From Tribonema minus (lineage: Eukaryota > Sar > Xanthophyceae > Tribonematales > Tribonemataceae), in contig JAFCMP010000301.1 of assembly GCA_017506865.1 (NCBI GenBank), positions 868,001-932,000 of the forward strand: 64,000 nt of DNA. Reading direction: 5' to 3'. Of the stretch, positions 1 through 10,253 are shown piece after piece. The notes beneath the pieces were generated by a model that saw only the letters and a list, made by a program, of their open reading frames with translations, was not told the origin of the DNA and ran no database searches. The position numbers were made by a program, and so were the translations under genes. Within the stretch, counting starts at the first letter, position 1, and each line of letters starts with the position of its first letter.

Positions 1-1
1 C

Positions 2-556
2 AAACACCTGCACATTTGCGGCGCAGGCGGGCACCTCGGTGTGCTGCAGTGGGCGCGCGCCAACAACTGCCCGTGGGATGCGAGTACGTGCGCAAAAGCG
101 GCGGGGGGCGGGCACCTCGATGTGCTGCAGTGGGCGCGCGCCAACAACTGCCTGTGGGACGAACGCACTTGCGTCAAGGCGGCGGGGGGCGGGCACCTAG
201 CAATGCTGCAGTGGGCACGCGCCAACAATTGCCCGTGGGACGCACTCACGTGCTCATGGGCGGCAAGGTGCGGGCACCTCGACATTCTGCAGTGGGCACG
301 CGCCAACGACTGCGCGTGGGACGTGAGCACATGCTTACGGGCGGCGGAGGGAGGGCACCTCGACCCGCTGCAGTGGGCACACGCCGAAGATTGCCCGTGG
401 AGCGCATTTACTTGCGAAATGGCAGCATGGGGCGGGCACCTCGACGTGCTGCGGTGGCTACGTGCCAACAGCTGCCCGTGGGACGCATACACGTGCTGGC
501 GGGCGGTGGATGGAGGTCACATCCATGTGCTGCAGTGGGCACGTGCCAACGGCTAA
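2..556 (+). CDS. Ankyrin-type 27-residue repeat protein, 3' end (5' end outside window)
   Basis: The frame ending in TAA at 554-556 consists of about seven units of 27 residues of the pattern HLDVLQWARANxCPWDxxTCxxAAxGG. This repeat is common in ankyrin-like F-box proteins of algae and large DNA viruses and is thought to be a protein-binding solenoid. The gene starts before the window. In the first partial unit the NTCTFAA part and the GHLGVLQW part lie in different frames around bases 25-32, which fits a 1-base deletion. The copy may therefore be a pseudogene or carry a sequencing error. It resembles the gene at 10.3-11.2 kb. Direct: the repeats, the stop and the frame break. Inferred: the binding role. 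Confidence 0.72.
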   Translation, partial: KHLHICGAGGHLGVLQWARANNCPWDASTCAKAAGGGHLDVLQWARANNCLWDERTCVKAAGGGHLAMLQWARANNCPWDALTCSWAARCGHLDILQWARANDCAWDVSTCLRAAEGGHLDPLQWAHAEDCPWSAFTCEMAAWGGHLDVLRWLRANSCPWDAYTCWRAVDGGHIHVLQWARANG

Positions 557-893
557 GGATGTGCTCCTGCGCGACTTATTGTACCTGCCACTCCGTAGTG
601 TACAAAGCAATAAATGGACAGTACGGTATGAGTTCGCAGATATGCTGATGCTGCACTAGTCTTCAACAGGCATGCTGGAGCCTGCAGAACGGGCATCGCT
701 TGCGCTTTGGTAATGCTTGCGCGTACGTGCACAGCCAGGGTATATTGAGCGCTGCCACTGGAGTGTACTGGTGATATGTTCGAAATGATGCCACTATGCA
801 CCGACAGGTGTCTTGATGCACTGCGATCAACAGTATTGCAACAGCAGCAGTAGTTCACTATAGGTGCGCATGCGCAGTTACGGTGCACCAAAG

Positions 894-955
894 GGTATCG
901 TTCATTGCCTGTCACCATCAAACTGGTATCGTTCATTGCCTGTCACCATCAAACT
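894..955. repeat. Perfect 31-bp tandem duplication
   Basis: The 31-bp unit beginning GGTATCGTTCATTGCCTG occupies 894-924 and again 925-955 with no mismatch. It lies in the gene-poor stretch 557-3207, in which I recognise no gene. That stretch has overlapping GC-rich open frames on both strands at 1.0-1.55 kb that show no family motif. Confidence 0.9.
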
Positions 956-3207
956 TTACACCCCTTCACTGACGCCTTTCGTATTGATGCTGACGCCAAT
1001 CCCTGTTGCATGTGCCGTCATGGTCCGCATCGGCGACATGGACCCCCCCCCGTCTTGAGTGCGCCCGCTATCGCAGCAGCCACAACCAGAAAACCCAACT
1101 GCAATGTGTGCGGAGGTACGCTCATGGCGCGCGATGTGTCCGCCGCAACTGCAGCTTGAGCCAGCATTGTGGCATCCTCTGCGGTGTGATTGCGGGTGGT
1201 GCGGCATGTGGGGCCGGAGAGCTGGGCATCACTGGCGGCGGGCGTGTCCACTATCACCGCCGCCGCAGCCACAATCTGCACGACGTGCAGCGGGCGTTGC
1301 CGTCCCGTGCTGTGCGGTGCATAGAATGTTGTTGCAGTCGTGTCCTGAGTCTGCGCCCGTGCAGCGTTACCTGTTTGGCAGAGCGCGCATCGTCCACAGC
1401 CGCACTGCATGCATTTGCCGCTGGCACGGCCGCAGCCGCCATGCCCCGAGTCTGCCACGTGCGCGGCGGGTGCGCACGTTCGGCTGCGTGGGGTGCATCC
1501 GCTGCAACCGGAGTCTGCAATAGATTATCTGCTCCTCAGATGTAGCCGTACCATCGCGCCCTCCGACAGCGTCTTGTAGCACACGGCGCATCGCTCACAT
1601 CATCTTGACTCCTGGTGTCTCTCCTCTGTTCCCAATGAACGAGAGAATGTGCGAGGGGGTTGCGTTCGGTCAGCACGTTACGTACCTGCATGTGCCCATC
1701 AATGACGGACGCAATGCGCTTTCGTCAATGGGCCAACGGATCAATCACGCCAGTCATATGACCTGCGCAATGACCAGGCTGCTTCGCTCCACAAGAAGAT
1801 TGGCGTCTCCTAGCGTCCGTATGCGACGCGGCATGTTCACCTGAAGTGGTAGCTGGGCTGAAGCTAACCCTAGTTGCGACAGCAGTCCTGGTAGATCTAG
1901 GGCCTGGAATCAGGGTGAGCTCAGAGTTAGGACTGGGTTTGCTCGTACATCGTGTAAGCATCAGTGCGACCCTCAGAGCGCAAGACAGCACGCGCCGTCC
2001 TGGCTGATGTGGTGCACTAACTCAGCTCCAGAAGGTCGTAAACTCCACACATGAAACATAGGTGATAACGTGGGCCAGGCAGATGGGCAGCACATAATCA
2101 AGCCCATAACAGGGCTAATAATAATAAAACCAAATATATCGCAGGCCTGAACTGACCTCCGTAACTTCAAAGCTCACTTCAAGATATGCCTGCCGAAATT
2201 TCCAGAGGGGTTTTACTGGAGACCTGCATACCGAACAGCACGGAGCGGAAGCAGCAGTAAGCTTCAGGTACGTGCTTGCCTCGAGCATTTTCTGCGAGGA
2301 TCGCATAATTTCAGTGTAATCTCACGTCAATCCTGCCGCTTTCCTCACCGTTGTTGCAGCAACAATTACTGTACACATCGGGGACAGCGAAGGAGACGCA
2401 GTCACAACACTGCAGCTCGCAGGGTGCGAGGTGCGTGAAGCGAGCCCGATACTCAACACATTCAGTAGGTCCATCCTATGCTATTTAGGCGGCATGACAC
2501 GGGGTATCATGTTCGAAATCAGCTGCACGTGACTGCACGTCGCTCGCAGATGGAATAGCACATCGATCGAGCTTTGTCCTCGACGGAACCACCATTTCAC
2601 AAGTGATTCGACATGCTTTCACGTCGTCACAGGTACCAGCGGGAAAGTCGCTGCACACGTGGCTAGGCCAGATTGACGCTGGAGGCGGGGGCTGCATCAG
2701 CGAAGCTGACCGGACGTGTCAGGTGCGTGATAAATCCGACTGCCAGATGCAAATAATTCGTTTCACGCTTGATGCGTGACAACACACACACTGATATAGC
2801 CCATACTCATGACGCCTGTCCGTTGTGAAGGTGGCAAACTCAGCACACTCAATGCGATGGCCTTTGCGCAACGGACCCGACATTATTAATGCTGGTCATG
2901 ACGCATTACACGCAAGGGACAAAGAACAGGCAACTGAGTCCTTGCGGTCGATCGGTGGTGGGGTATGACACCATTGTCAGCAGTCCGTTCGGTGGCCAGC
3001 CTGCTGAAAGAAAACCCCTTGTCGTGCTGCGCGCGCGGATGCTGACCTCTCAGAACAAATCATACACTTTATTCTTTGCTTTGTAGCAGCTCAGACTGGG
3101 TTGGCCACGCGCAGACGTTAGTCACATTTTAAACACTCAGCATAAACATCTATAGCATCGTACTATGGCGCCAGGCGTACAGTCGGCGGCACTGCACCAC
3201 GCGGTAG

Positions 3208-3429
3208 TCAGCCTTCCGCTTGCTTTCCTGCATGGCCACGTGGATTTTCTGCGATCGCTGCGTGTGCGATACATCTCGTGCCGTCTGCGCATGTTGACAA
3301 GCCTCGAACGCACTGCTCAAGTTTCAGCAAATCGTTGTAGAGGTAAATTTCTTGGTCTACTGCATTGCACTTTCCCTCAGAAATGACACAGGCAACGGCC
3401 AGCACCAACGCACCATTGAGTGCTGACAT
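3208..3429 (-). CDS. Candidate small secreted Cys-containing protein (weak)
   Basis: A 73-residue frame on the minus strand starts MSALNGALVLAVACVIS, a short hydrophobic stretch that could be a signal peptide. It is followed by an acidic region with four further cysteines. I recognise no family. The same frame stays open upstream to 3744, overlapping the start of the next gene on the other strand, so this start is only a guess from the hydrophobic N-terminus. It could equally be a chance frame. Confidence 0.22.
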   Translation of the reverse strand: MSALNGALVLAVACVISEGKCNAVDQEIYLYNDLLKLEQCVRGLSTCADGTRCIAHAAIAENPRGHAGKQAEG

Positions 3430-3667
3430 AATCGTACAAATGGCAGCGCGGAGCTCAGCTATGCACTTGAAGTGGTGTTGATAGCGCATGCTGCATGGGC
3501 AGCAATGTGTCAGAGTTGCGCTCACCAAAAAGTTACTCACAGCTTCGCAGGGCTCAATGTTACATCTATTATTCAGACCTTGTAGCATGATCGAATGGTG
3601 CGACTGTGCGGACCGCTCCGTGTGCAGATTGCTGGTGTAATGCACGCCGCAACGCTTTATTCTGCCA

Positions 3668-4828
3668 GTGCTTCTTGCGGGTGAATGTGCTGCTGTAGCG
3701 CATCCACATTGCGTGCTGCAGACGATGACATCGAGTATCACCACTTACACTGACGCATACAATTCTTGGTCATATGCAGGCCTGATGATTCGCATTGTTT
3801 ACCTGAGCTGGCTGTATCTACGGTTTGGAGGCAATTGCAAAACCTGGAAGCAGGATGATAAGGACTTCCAAAAGCAGTTTGGCACATCAGGCTCTGATGG
3901 CAGCAACCAGCAGCTTGTCGACGAAGAGCACAGTGACGGCGCTTCTACGGAGGTGGCTGAAGCGCTCGAAGAGGGCAGCAACCGCGCGCCGCTCAATGAC
4001 GTTGGCGCACCGAGAGTCATGGCTGCTTCGCATGTTCCACCTACGACAAATGGCAGTGTGCTGCCGGAGAAGCTAAATGCACTCCTGAAACGGAAGGTGA
4101 TTCAGAACAAGCTCGACACCCTGTGCCTGCTCTCATCAATCGCAGTCGATGTGGACCTCATCTTCGACTGGCTTTTCTTCGTGACCAAGGTGCAGGAAGA
4201 GTTCAAGACGGCGTCACTCGTTTTTGCGATCGTCGGCTCGGTCTGCTGGTGGTTCGTGACATTCGAGTGTCATTTCATGTCAGCAATTGCCAAGAGGTGC
4301 TGCAAACGGCCCCTGACCCCCAATCAGCACGTGCCGCAAGGCGTCTTGCACTTCATCAACCTCCTTTTTGAGGATGTGCCGCAGATGATCATTACAACAT
4401 GGTCCACGTCGAGCGGCAAAATCAGCGCCATTGCGGCGTTGAACATCGCCACGTCTGTGGGAAGCCTGCTGCCCAAGCTAGGCTCGGCAATGAAAGATCG
4501 GTACACGACGCCTACCCCTTCGGAGCTTGACATCATCGACATGAGCGCATCTGGCGTCATCGATGGTCGACAGTTAATCATCGACTTAATAAGCTTGAAG
4601 GCCCGGGCGAGTGCTGAGGGGAAACGCCTTACTGCGCTAGCCGATATGGCACCTTTACTGAAGGGGCGGTTTGATGCTGAAGTCGGCATTGACCGTGTTG
4701 ACGAGCTCTTCACTTTCGTCCTGGTGGCCAGCAAAAGCGATTGCGCCCGCATGGGCGTTGACAAGGTTACTGCAGTGGCTTGCCGAGGTGAGACAGAAGC
4801 CATTGCTGTGCTAATTGCATACTTGTGA
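3668..4828 (+). CDS. Polytopic membrane protein, probably 5' exon of a membrane-LRR gene
   Basis: A 386-codon frame; the second ATG at 3725 (MTSSITTYTDAYNSW) is an equally good start. Hydrophobic segments lie near residues 37-53, 150-175 (LLSSIAVDVDLIFDWLFFV), 183-205 and 240-275. The last follows an LFEDVPQ motif like that seen in XK-related and some algal membrane proteins. Residues 65-125 are polar and acidic. A good donor (CGAG/GTGAGA) lies at 4787/4788 in phase 1. It joins in frame to the acceptor TTTTTTTTTGCAG at 5041-5045 and the LRR coding region downstream, giving 680 codons from 3668. If unspliced, the protein ends at 4828. The function is unknown; a membrane-anchored LRR receptor-like protein is the inference. 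Confidence 0.6.
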   Translation: MLLAGECAAVAHPHCVLQTMTSSITTYTDAYNSWSYAGLMIRIVYLSWLYLRFGGNCKTWKQDDKDFQKQFGTSGSDGSNQQLVDEEHSDGASTEVAEALEEGSNRAPLNDVGAPRVMAASHVPPTTNGSVLPEKLNALLKRKVIQNKLDTLCLLSSIAVDVDLIFDWLFFVTKVQEEFKTASLVFAIVGSVCWWFVTFECHFMSAIAKRCCKRPLTPNQHVPQGVLHFINLLFEDVPQMIITTWSTSSGKISAIAALNIATSVGSLLPKLGSAMKDRYTTPTPSELDIIDMSASGVIDGRQLIIDLISLKARASAEGKRLTALADMAPLLKGRFDAEVGIDRVDELFTFVLVASKSDCARMGVDKVTAVACRGETEAIAVLIAYL

Positions 4829-5045
4829 GCCGTGGAGTGAGCGTATTATTTCTTTATGTGTGATGTGGCTACAGTGCTCTGTTTCTGGTCTCCCAGAAGG
4901 GCGAAGTGGTCGATTTGTGCTTCGCGTCGGTCGCAAATGTGCGGGCGCTGCTGCAGGATGGACATATGGTCCCCACAGTTGCGCTGTAACGGACTGTATA
5001 TCCCTCGTAATCTTAATTTGTCGATTGTGTGTTTTTTTTTTGCAG

Positions 5046-5968
5046 ATTTGCTCTCAACGCTCTCAAGAAGGGCTTGGTTCTCAACAGGGACAGGAGCTAC
5101 TTGGTCCGGCCTGATACGGAGACTGCTTGGTCTCAAGGAGTTCAGCACCTTCACCGAGTCACTCGGCAAACTGACAACGTTGAAATCACTCAACTTGTAC
5201 CGGTGCAAGTCACTCTTGCAGGTGCCTGAGTCGATCGGCAAGCTGACAGCTTTGACTTCCCTCGACTTGCAGTTCTGCGAGGAACTCGCGAGCCTGCCCG
5301 AGTCGTTCGGCAACCTGACAGCGTTGACTTCACTCGACTTGACTTCCTGCAAGTCACTCGTGAGCCTGCCGAAGTCCTTCGGCAAACTGACAGCGTTGAC
5401 TTCGCTTCAGTTGTCCTGGTGAGAGTCACTCGAATGCCTGCCCGAGTCCTTCGGCAACCTGACAGCGTTGACTTCACTCACCTTGTGGGATTGCAAGTCA
5501 CTCACAGAACTCCCCGAGTCGTTCAGCAACATGACAGCGTTGACTTCACTCAACTTCTACGGGTGCAAGTCACTCGTCAGCTTGCCCGAGTCCTTCGGCA
5601 ACCTCACAGCGTTGACCTCACTCGACTTGGAGGGCTGCGAGTCACTCACGCATCTACCCGAGTCCTTCGGCAACCTGACAGCGATGACTTCACTCAGATT
5701 GGCCTTCTGCAAATCACTCGCAAGTCTCCCTGAGTCATTCGGCAATCTGACGGCGTTGACTACGCTCAGCCTGGAGTACTGCAGAGCGCTCAGCGGTCCG
5801 CCAGAGTCATTCGGCAACCTGACAGCGTTGAAAGGACTCAACTTGAAGTATTGCGCGTCGCTCACGCAGCTGCCCAAGTCCTTCGGCAACCTCACAGCGT
5901 TGATTTATCTTTTTATGTACCTTTGCCCAGCGACAGTACCACAACTGGCCTCCCTTGGGCCTGTATAA
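5046..5968 (+). pseudogene. Leucine-rich repeat region with one in-frame TGA
   Basis: From the splice acceptor at 5045 the frame encodes about 10.5 LRR units of 24 residues with consensus FGNLTALTSLDLxxCxSLxxLPES. The frame is uninterrupted except for TGA at 5420-5422. That codon sits exactly where every other unit has its conserved Cys (TGC or TGT), so a single base change would explain it. The frame then continues unchanged to a TAA at 5966-5968. The final unit degenerates, and the stop lies inside a 38-bp remnant of a retrotransposon tail. LRR arrays of this type bind proteins or ligands. Inferred status: recently inactivated gene, an allele with a nonsense mutation, or a base-call error. 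An open product would need readthrough. Confidence 0.7.
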
Positions 5969-5985
5969 ATACAATTCCATAAGTA
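5947..5985 (+). mobile_element. Diverged copy of retrotransposon 3' tail
   Basis: The segment starting GGCCTCCCTTGGGCC and ending in a TATAAATACAA-type stretch matches the 3' end of the retroelement at 23.82-23.86 kb with about three mismatches in 38 bases. It supplies the last codons and stop of the LRR frame. Sequence upstream of 5947 does not match the element, so only the very end is present. Confidence 0.7.
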
Positions 5986-6198
5986 CCACAAGCGCTACTC
6001 GACATTGGACTAGTGAAAGTGAGGAGGTGTATGTCAGTCACTGTGCAAACGTACAATGACGCAAAGTTGTATTGCTCAACATGTGTTTTCTGTTGTCTCT
6101 GTTGCGGTTGCTTGACTTTGACACTTGACAACGCATTGTTTCAGCGAACTGGACTGGTGTTCGCAGCAGAGCAGGGAGAGCAACATTCATGTGGCGTG

Positions 6199-7179
6199 CT
6201 ACTTCCTCGGCATGCACTCAGCGCTCTTCGCCATGAACTGTTCGCGAGGCCACCCACGTGCAAGGTGGAACTCCCGCATCTCCGAAAATTTGGCAAGGCT
6301 CCAGCCCCTCGCGCCCGTGCCATCCGCTGCGCTGGTGACAATGGAATTAAGCTCCTTGCACACCAGGCACACGTTTGTGGCAACGTACCCGACTGTCACA
6401 TTCATCCGTTCCAACGACATTTTCCAGTCTCCGTCCAGGGTCAACTGAATAGCGCTATAATATAAGCGCACATGCCGTTCTGCGCAATGTATATTGAGAG
6501 TAGCTCACTGAAAGTCAGGGTGCACTCATTGCCACGCTTGCGCTTTTTCGAATGGCCTCTTGAGCTCTCCACCAGACGTCGCAGCGCGCCGCGCAGCGTC
6601 GAGCGGTCTGTCGTGCTGTAGACGCTGAGGCACTGTCTGCATCCGTTTCTGATCTGTTCGTGAAAGCTCTGTCGGGCCTTGAAGTCCCCACAGATGTGAC
6701 ACATATGCTGCACTTCCCCATAATGTTGTCTGCTCGATGCGGCTTTGTACTGCATGCCTTTCGGGCTCAGCACATCTTCCAAAGGCAACAGGATGCCATA
6801 ACTGGCTGGCTGGCGCCGCTGCCCGTGAAATGCGAACAGAAACTTTTCAGGAGTCCATTTAGGTGTCGTGTTGAACTCGAGGCAGACGTACGTAGCGTGT
6901 AGGTGACGGAGTCGTCTCGTCGATCCAGAGATGTCTGCCAATCCGCACGTCTACCGAGTTGCAAAGGCATCAGAGAAACGCCGTTTTGTTCTTTGTCGCA
7001 CTGCGGAACAGTACGTACATGACACCGGCGTGCGTATCAGCGTACACATGCGTCCGAGCTCGTGCGCACTCTCTGCATATGCTCTGCCTCCCTGAATCTG
7101 CCCTCGCCATCTTATTGAACTGGTCCAACGCCTTGAAAGCTCTGCAAACAGAGCACTGTTGCTGCAGCAGCTGCTGCAT
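6199..7179 (-). pseudogene. HNH endonuclease gene, algal large-DNA-virus type, frameshifted
   Basis: Three minus-strand frames together resemble the zinc-ribbon plus HNH nucleases common in algal large DNA viruses and selfish elements. 7179-6970 starts at ATG after an upstream TAA and carries CSVCRAFKALDQFNKMARA...ICREC. 6941-6441 carries a second finger, CHICGDFKARQSFHEQ...CRQC, a basic stretch, then ELLSIYIAQNGMCAY. The core resumes in another frame at 6471-6199 with DWKMSLERMNVTVGYVATNV and LVCKELN. An extra five bases in the repetitive ATTAT stretch near 6455-6465 break the frame between CAY and the next block. A second frame change lies near 6950-6970. The enzyme would cut double-stranded DNA. 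A decayed viral or homing-type gene is the simplest reading. Confidence 0.62.
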
Positions 7180-8416
7180 CGTGCGCTCTGATTACGCGAC
7201 TGTTGCCGAAGGTATCGTTCTATCGTACCACCGCATTTGTGATATGCTGTAATTGCATGCACCTTCAAGGGGACGAACGCTGGAAGCCAGGCCAACTGAT
7301 TGTTGGCGGTGGTTGCGCTGCTGATAGCGATGAAATTACGTCTGTTCAAGTACGTACGTCGCTCGCCAGTGCAGGTGATAAGATCGTTGCACATGTGCTT
7401 ATTCTGCCACTGCTGCTGAAACACCATGATGCAATGTACGTTATTGTCATGCGTTTGTGTGCAACGGCATTGTACCATGTGGCGATGCGCATATGAAATG
7501 CCAATGTGCACATGCAGTCGCCGTGCCACACTTGAAGGATGCAGTGGGTGCCTGCAACTATACTGTAAGCATACCCATATGATGCGCAGCCCTGCCAACA
7601 TCACCTCAGCAACGTTTGCTGTTTCTGTCAGCAGCACAGCGCTTGCAAAAGGCGGTCGTGATTGCTTCCCCAACAGTTACGCTCACAGCGAATTCTGCAT
7701 GTGCGCACTTATCAGGAACCAATACGCACACAAATCAGAGTGTGGTCCGAGCGGTACACATACCAGGGGTACACACTTGGAACACCGCATTTTGTGTTGG
7801 ATATCCAAATAAACTCTTTAGCATGTTGCCCCACTGCAATCGGGGTGGCCATGCAATCAAGCACTATGGTGATGTCACCTGCAGTGACACGTACACATCC
7901 CCAAATGTATGACTGCCACTTGCTCTGCAATGTTATGGCGACCAGTCTTCTCCACATTGTGTGGCACACCGTGCCCCACGCCAGCATGCGCAGCATCAGT
8001 GACATGCAGCAATGGCATCCGCATCATGCACTCACCTTCTGCTGAGCAAATGAGTCATATTGTCACAGACCAGATACACAATTAAGCAAGGGATGTCATA
8101 TGTATGTGTAGGCACGCGCCAGGCATACTCAGTAGCGCACACTACCTGTAATACCCTCTGAACGGCATGCGCGCCCACTCAAGCGACGCCTCCGTGCGAA
8201 GGTGGTGTGCGACGGCGCAGTTGCAACGCCTCAGTGCAAGCAAATGGAATGCACAGTGAGTGACTTGAGCCGTGCCTGCCATACTAGCTGTGGAGAATAA
8301 TAGCCGCAAGCAATAGCATGCAGGGCACAATGCAATTTATGACATCAGACACAGCAGTAACACTCAAAATCAGAAGTGCTCGCGTCATAAATATATATAC
8401 AATGTGCCTATGATAT
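7180..8416. other. Stretch without recognised gene; holds one duplicated 92-bp block
   Basis: No conserved domain was recognised on either strand. Bases 7615-7706 are repeated at 11336-11427 (listed separately). The remainder contains short open frames without family motifs. Confidence 0.6.
7615..7706 (+). repeat. Duplicated 92-bp block, copy 1
   Basis: This segment, containing CAGCACAGCGCTTGCAAAAG and a CTTCCCCAACA block, recurs at 11336-11427 with about ten differences. One shared reading (ALAKGGRxCFPNxYA...FCMC) keeps its cysteines in both copies. Both copies start after a pyrimidine tract followed by CAG, like a splice acceptor. Confidence 0.75.
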
Positions 8417-9160
8417 TTACAGCGTGACCGCATCTTCCAAGCTACGATGTGCAGCGACAGCACGGTCACTAGAAGGGCAGCCATTGGCAAGTGCCCACTC
8501 TACTGCTTCCAGTGCTAGCTTCTTCTTCGATGCAAATTGGCACCTGCTGGCATCCAGTATCACAGAAGAATCCCATGGGCATCCGGCACTGTGAAGCCAT
8601 TTGAGCATGGCCAGGTCACCCCGTTCGGCAGCCCCCGTACACGTGCATGACCGCCATGGAGTGCCGACCTCATGCAGCCACCACCGAATGTCCATATGCC
8701 CCATCTCAGCCGCATCCCTACAATGAATCGGTCCAAAACGCACATCATGAAAGTCACAGACACTGCTATCGTGTAGGTACTGTAGAACATTGATGCGATT
8801 GGCACACACTGCCCCCTTGCCAGCACGATGCGTATAGTAGTAGAGGTAGGGCCGATTGAGTCTGGGGTGCAGCAGGTGCTTGACCAGCGCAACATCGCCG
8901 CGGCGGGCGGCGAACTCTAGACAATACTCTCTGCACGCTTGACATCCGTTGGCGCGTGCCCATTCGTAGACAGAAATAGAGGACAACACCGCCTGTACCG
9001 ACATCCCCCTGAAATCGCCCCGGTGTTTACCATGCGGTACGTCTGGTTTGATGTACGCTGCACGCCAGCCACTGCTCACGGTGGCCAGTATGAGGTAGTG
9101 TCGGGGCAGAAAGCTGAAAACTCGAGTCCAGATATCTGCAGAGTCATCGTCAGAATTCCA
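8417..9160 (-). CDS. F-box/ankyrin-repeat-like protein
   Basis: The open frame runs from about 9160, just after a possible acceptor TGACAG, to the stop at 8417. The N-terminus reads DIWTRVFSFLPRHYLILATV then SSGWRAAY, an F-box-like helix pair (LP...L..VS..W). It is followed by degenerate ankyrin-type units: VYEWARANGCQACREYCLEFAARRGD, INVLQYLHD, MDIRWWLHEVGTPW, LAMLKWLHSAGCPWD, AVEWALANGCP. No ATG was found in frame upstream before a stop, so a short 5' exon is probably missing. Such proteins usually act as substrate adaptors of SCF ubiquitin ligases. Units here are far more diverged than in the neighbour at 10.3-11.2 kb, so this is an older or less homogenised family member. Confidence 0.68.
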   Translation of the reverse strand, partial: WNSDDDSADIWTRVFSFLPRHYLILATVSSGWRAAYIKPDVPHGKHRGDFRGMSVQAVLSSISVYEWARANGCQACREYCLEFAARRGDVALVKHLLHPRLNRPYLYYYTHRAGKGAVCANRINVLQYLHDSSVCDFHDVRFGPIHCRDAAEMGHMDIRWWLHEVGTPWRSCTCTGAAERGDLAMLKWLHSAGCPWDSSVILDASRCQFASKKKLALEAVEWALANGCPSSDRAVAAHRSLEDAVTL

Positions 9161-9513
9161 CTGTCAGTTGTCAGTATTAAGTCAACAGATTCATCTCTCT
9201 CTTCAGCCGAGCTGCTCCAAAGAGACACACTAAGTTGGCGTTGACATGGACACAGGATTCAAGGTAACTCACCTCGGCTCTCCTGAGTTTCCCCCTTGAT
9301 GTCACAGGCAGCAGCAATCGCCAGCACCTTCGCCTGCTTGCGTGGTTGCATTGCACAAAACACCCTGCACCGTTATCAGAGGCTGCTTTGCTGCTAGTAC
9401 TGCCGCCGCTGCTGCCGAGTATCTGCTGCTGTTTCGTGTCGCCTCTCTCCTGCTTCCACTGCTGCTTTCTGCTGCTTGCTGCTACCTGTACTGTTACAAC
9501 TGCTGCTGGTATT

Positions 9514-9690
9514 GTGCTGTACTGTTTATGGCAGCCTCACTATTCTCACCGTCGTCCTTTGTGGTGTGCAGCACGTGGGGGCATTGTGCTGTACTGTTTA
9601 TGGCAGCTTCACTATTATTGCTGTACTGTTTATGGCAGCCTCACTATTATCACCGTCGTCCTTTGTGGTGTGCAGCGTGGGGGCACTTTT
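9514..9690 (+). repeat. Imperfect tandem repeat of about 70-100 bp
   Basis: The segment CTGTACTGTTTATGGCAGC followed by CTCACTATT and CACCGTCGTCCTTTGTGG occurs twice, with a truncated third copy of its first half between them. It lies in 9161-10253, where I see no gene. That stretch is rich in TGCTGC repeats at 9380-9500. Confidence 0.75.
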
Positions 9691-10253
9691 TTTGTGAAGT
9701 TCAACTACTTCATTTTGAAGTTGGTCAGGTGTGTGTGTTCTTAGGAGCGATAGCAGCGGCAGCTGTACTAGCATCAGGGCGTGATCTTGAGAAGCAGCCA
9801 CATCAGCAGCTCTCTGCGCCGGGAGCGGAAGTGCTCTTGTCTGGTAAGTTGCTCTCAAAACATAAAGCTGGTCTTGCTGTTGTTTGTTGCTGCTAGCGAG
9901 CTGCCTTTGTACAGGACAGAGCAGATGCACGCACGCGTAGTCACGTGGCCTTGGATAGAGTTAATACTGGCACGTTTTAGGACTACGTGAGGGAATTTTT
10001 GGGATGAGGGGAGCTAGATCGGGGTGGGGTAGCCATACTTGCATGCGGCGATGTTTTGTTGCATGCTGCTTTCATTCATTCTATTGTAGGCTAGTCAGAC
10101 CCTCATGTGATTAAAGTACATTCTGTCATGAACTGAAGTTTACCCTGGTGTACACAGATAAGCAAGAGATCTAGTACACTTCGCGCTAATACATGCACCA
10201 CTCGCAATGTGATTTGCCTGTTTGCCTGTTCATTTATGTTACAGGTCCTGAAC

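Noticed and set aside
16-648. 210-codon Arg-rich frame over the ankyrin-type repeats, and similar long frames at 10.1-11.25 kb on both strands
   Set aside because: Shadows of the 81-bp repeats: a GC-rich periodic sequence keeps several frames open. Only one frame gives the HLDVLQW family pattern.
1006-1545. Cys-rich frames at 1.0-1.55 kb as an EsV-1-7 type protein
   Set aside because: Cysteine spacing does not fit that motif, and several overlapping frames are equally open.
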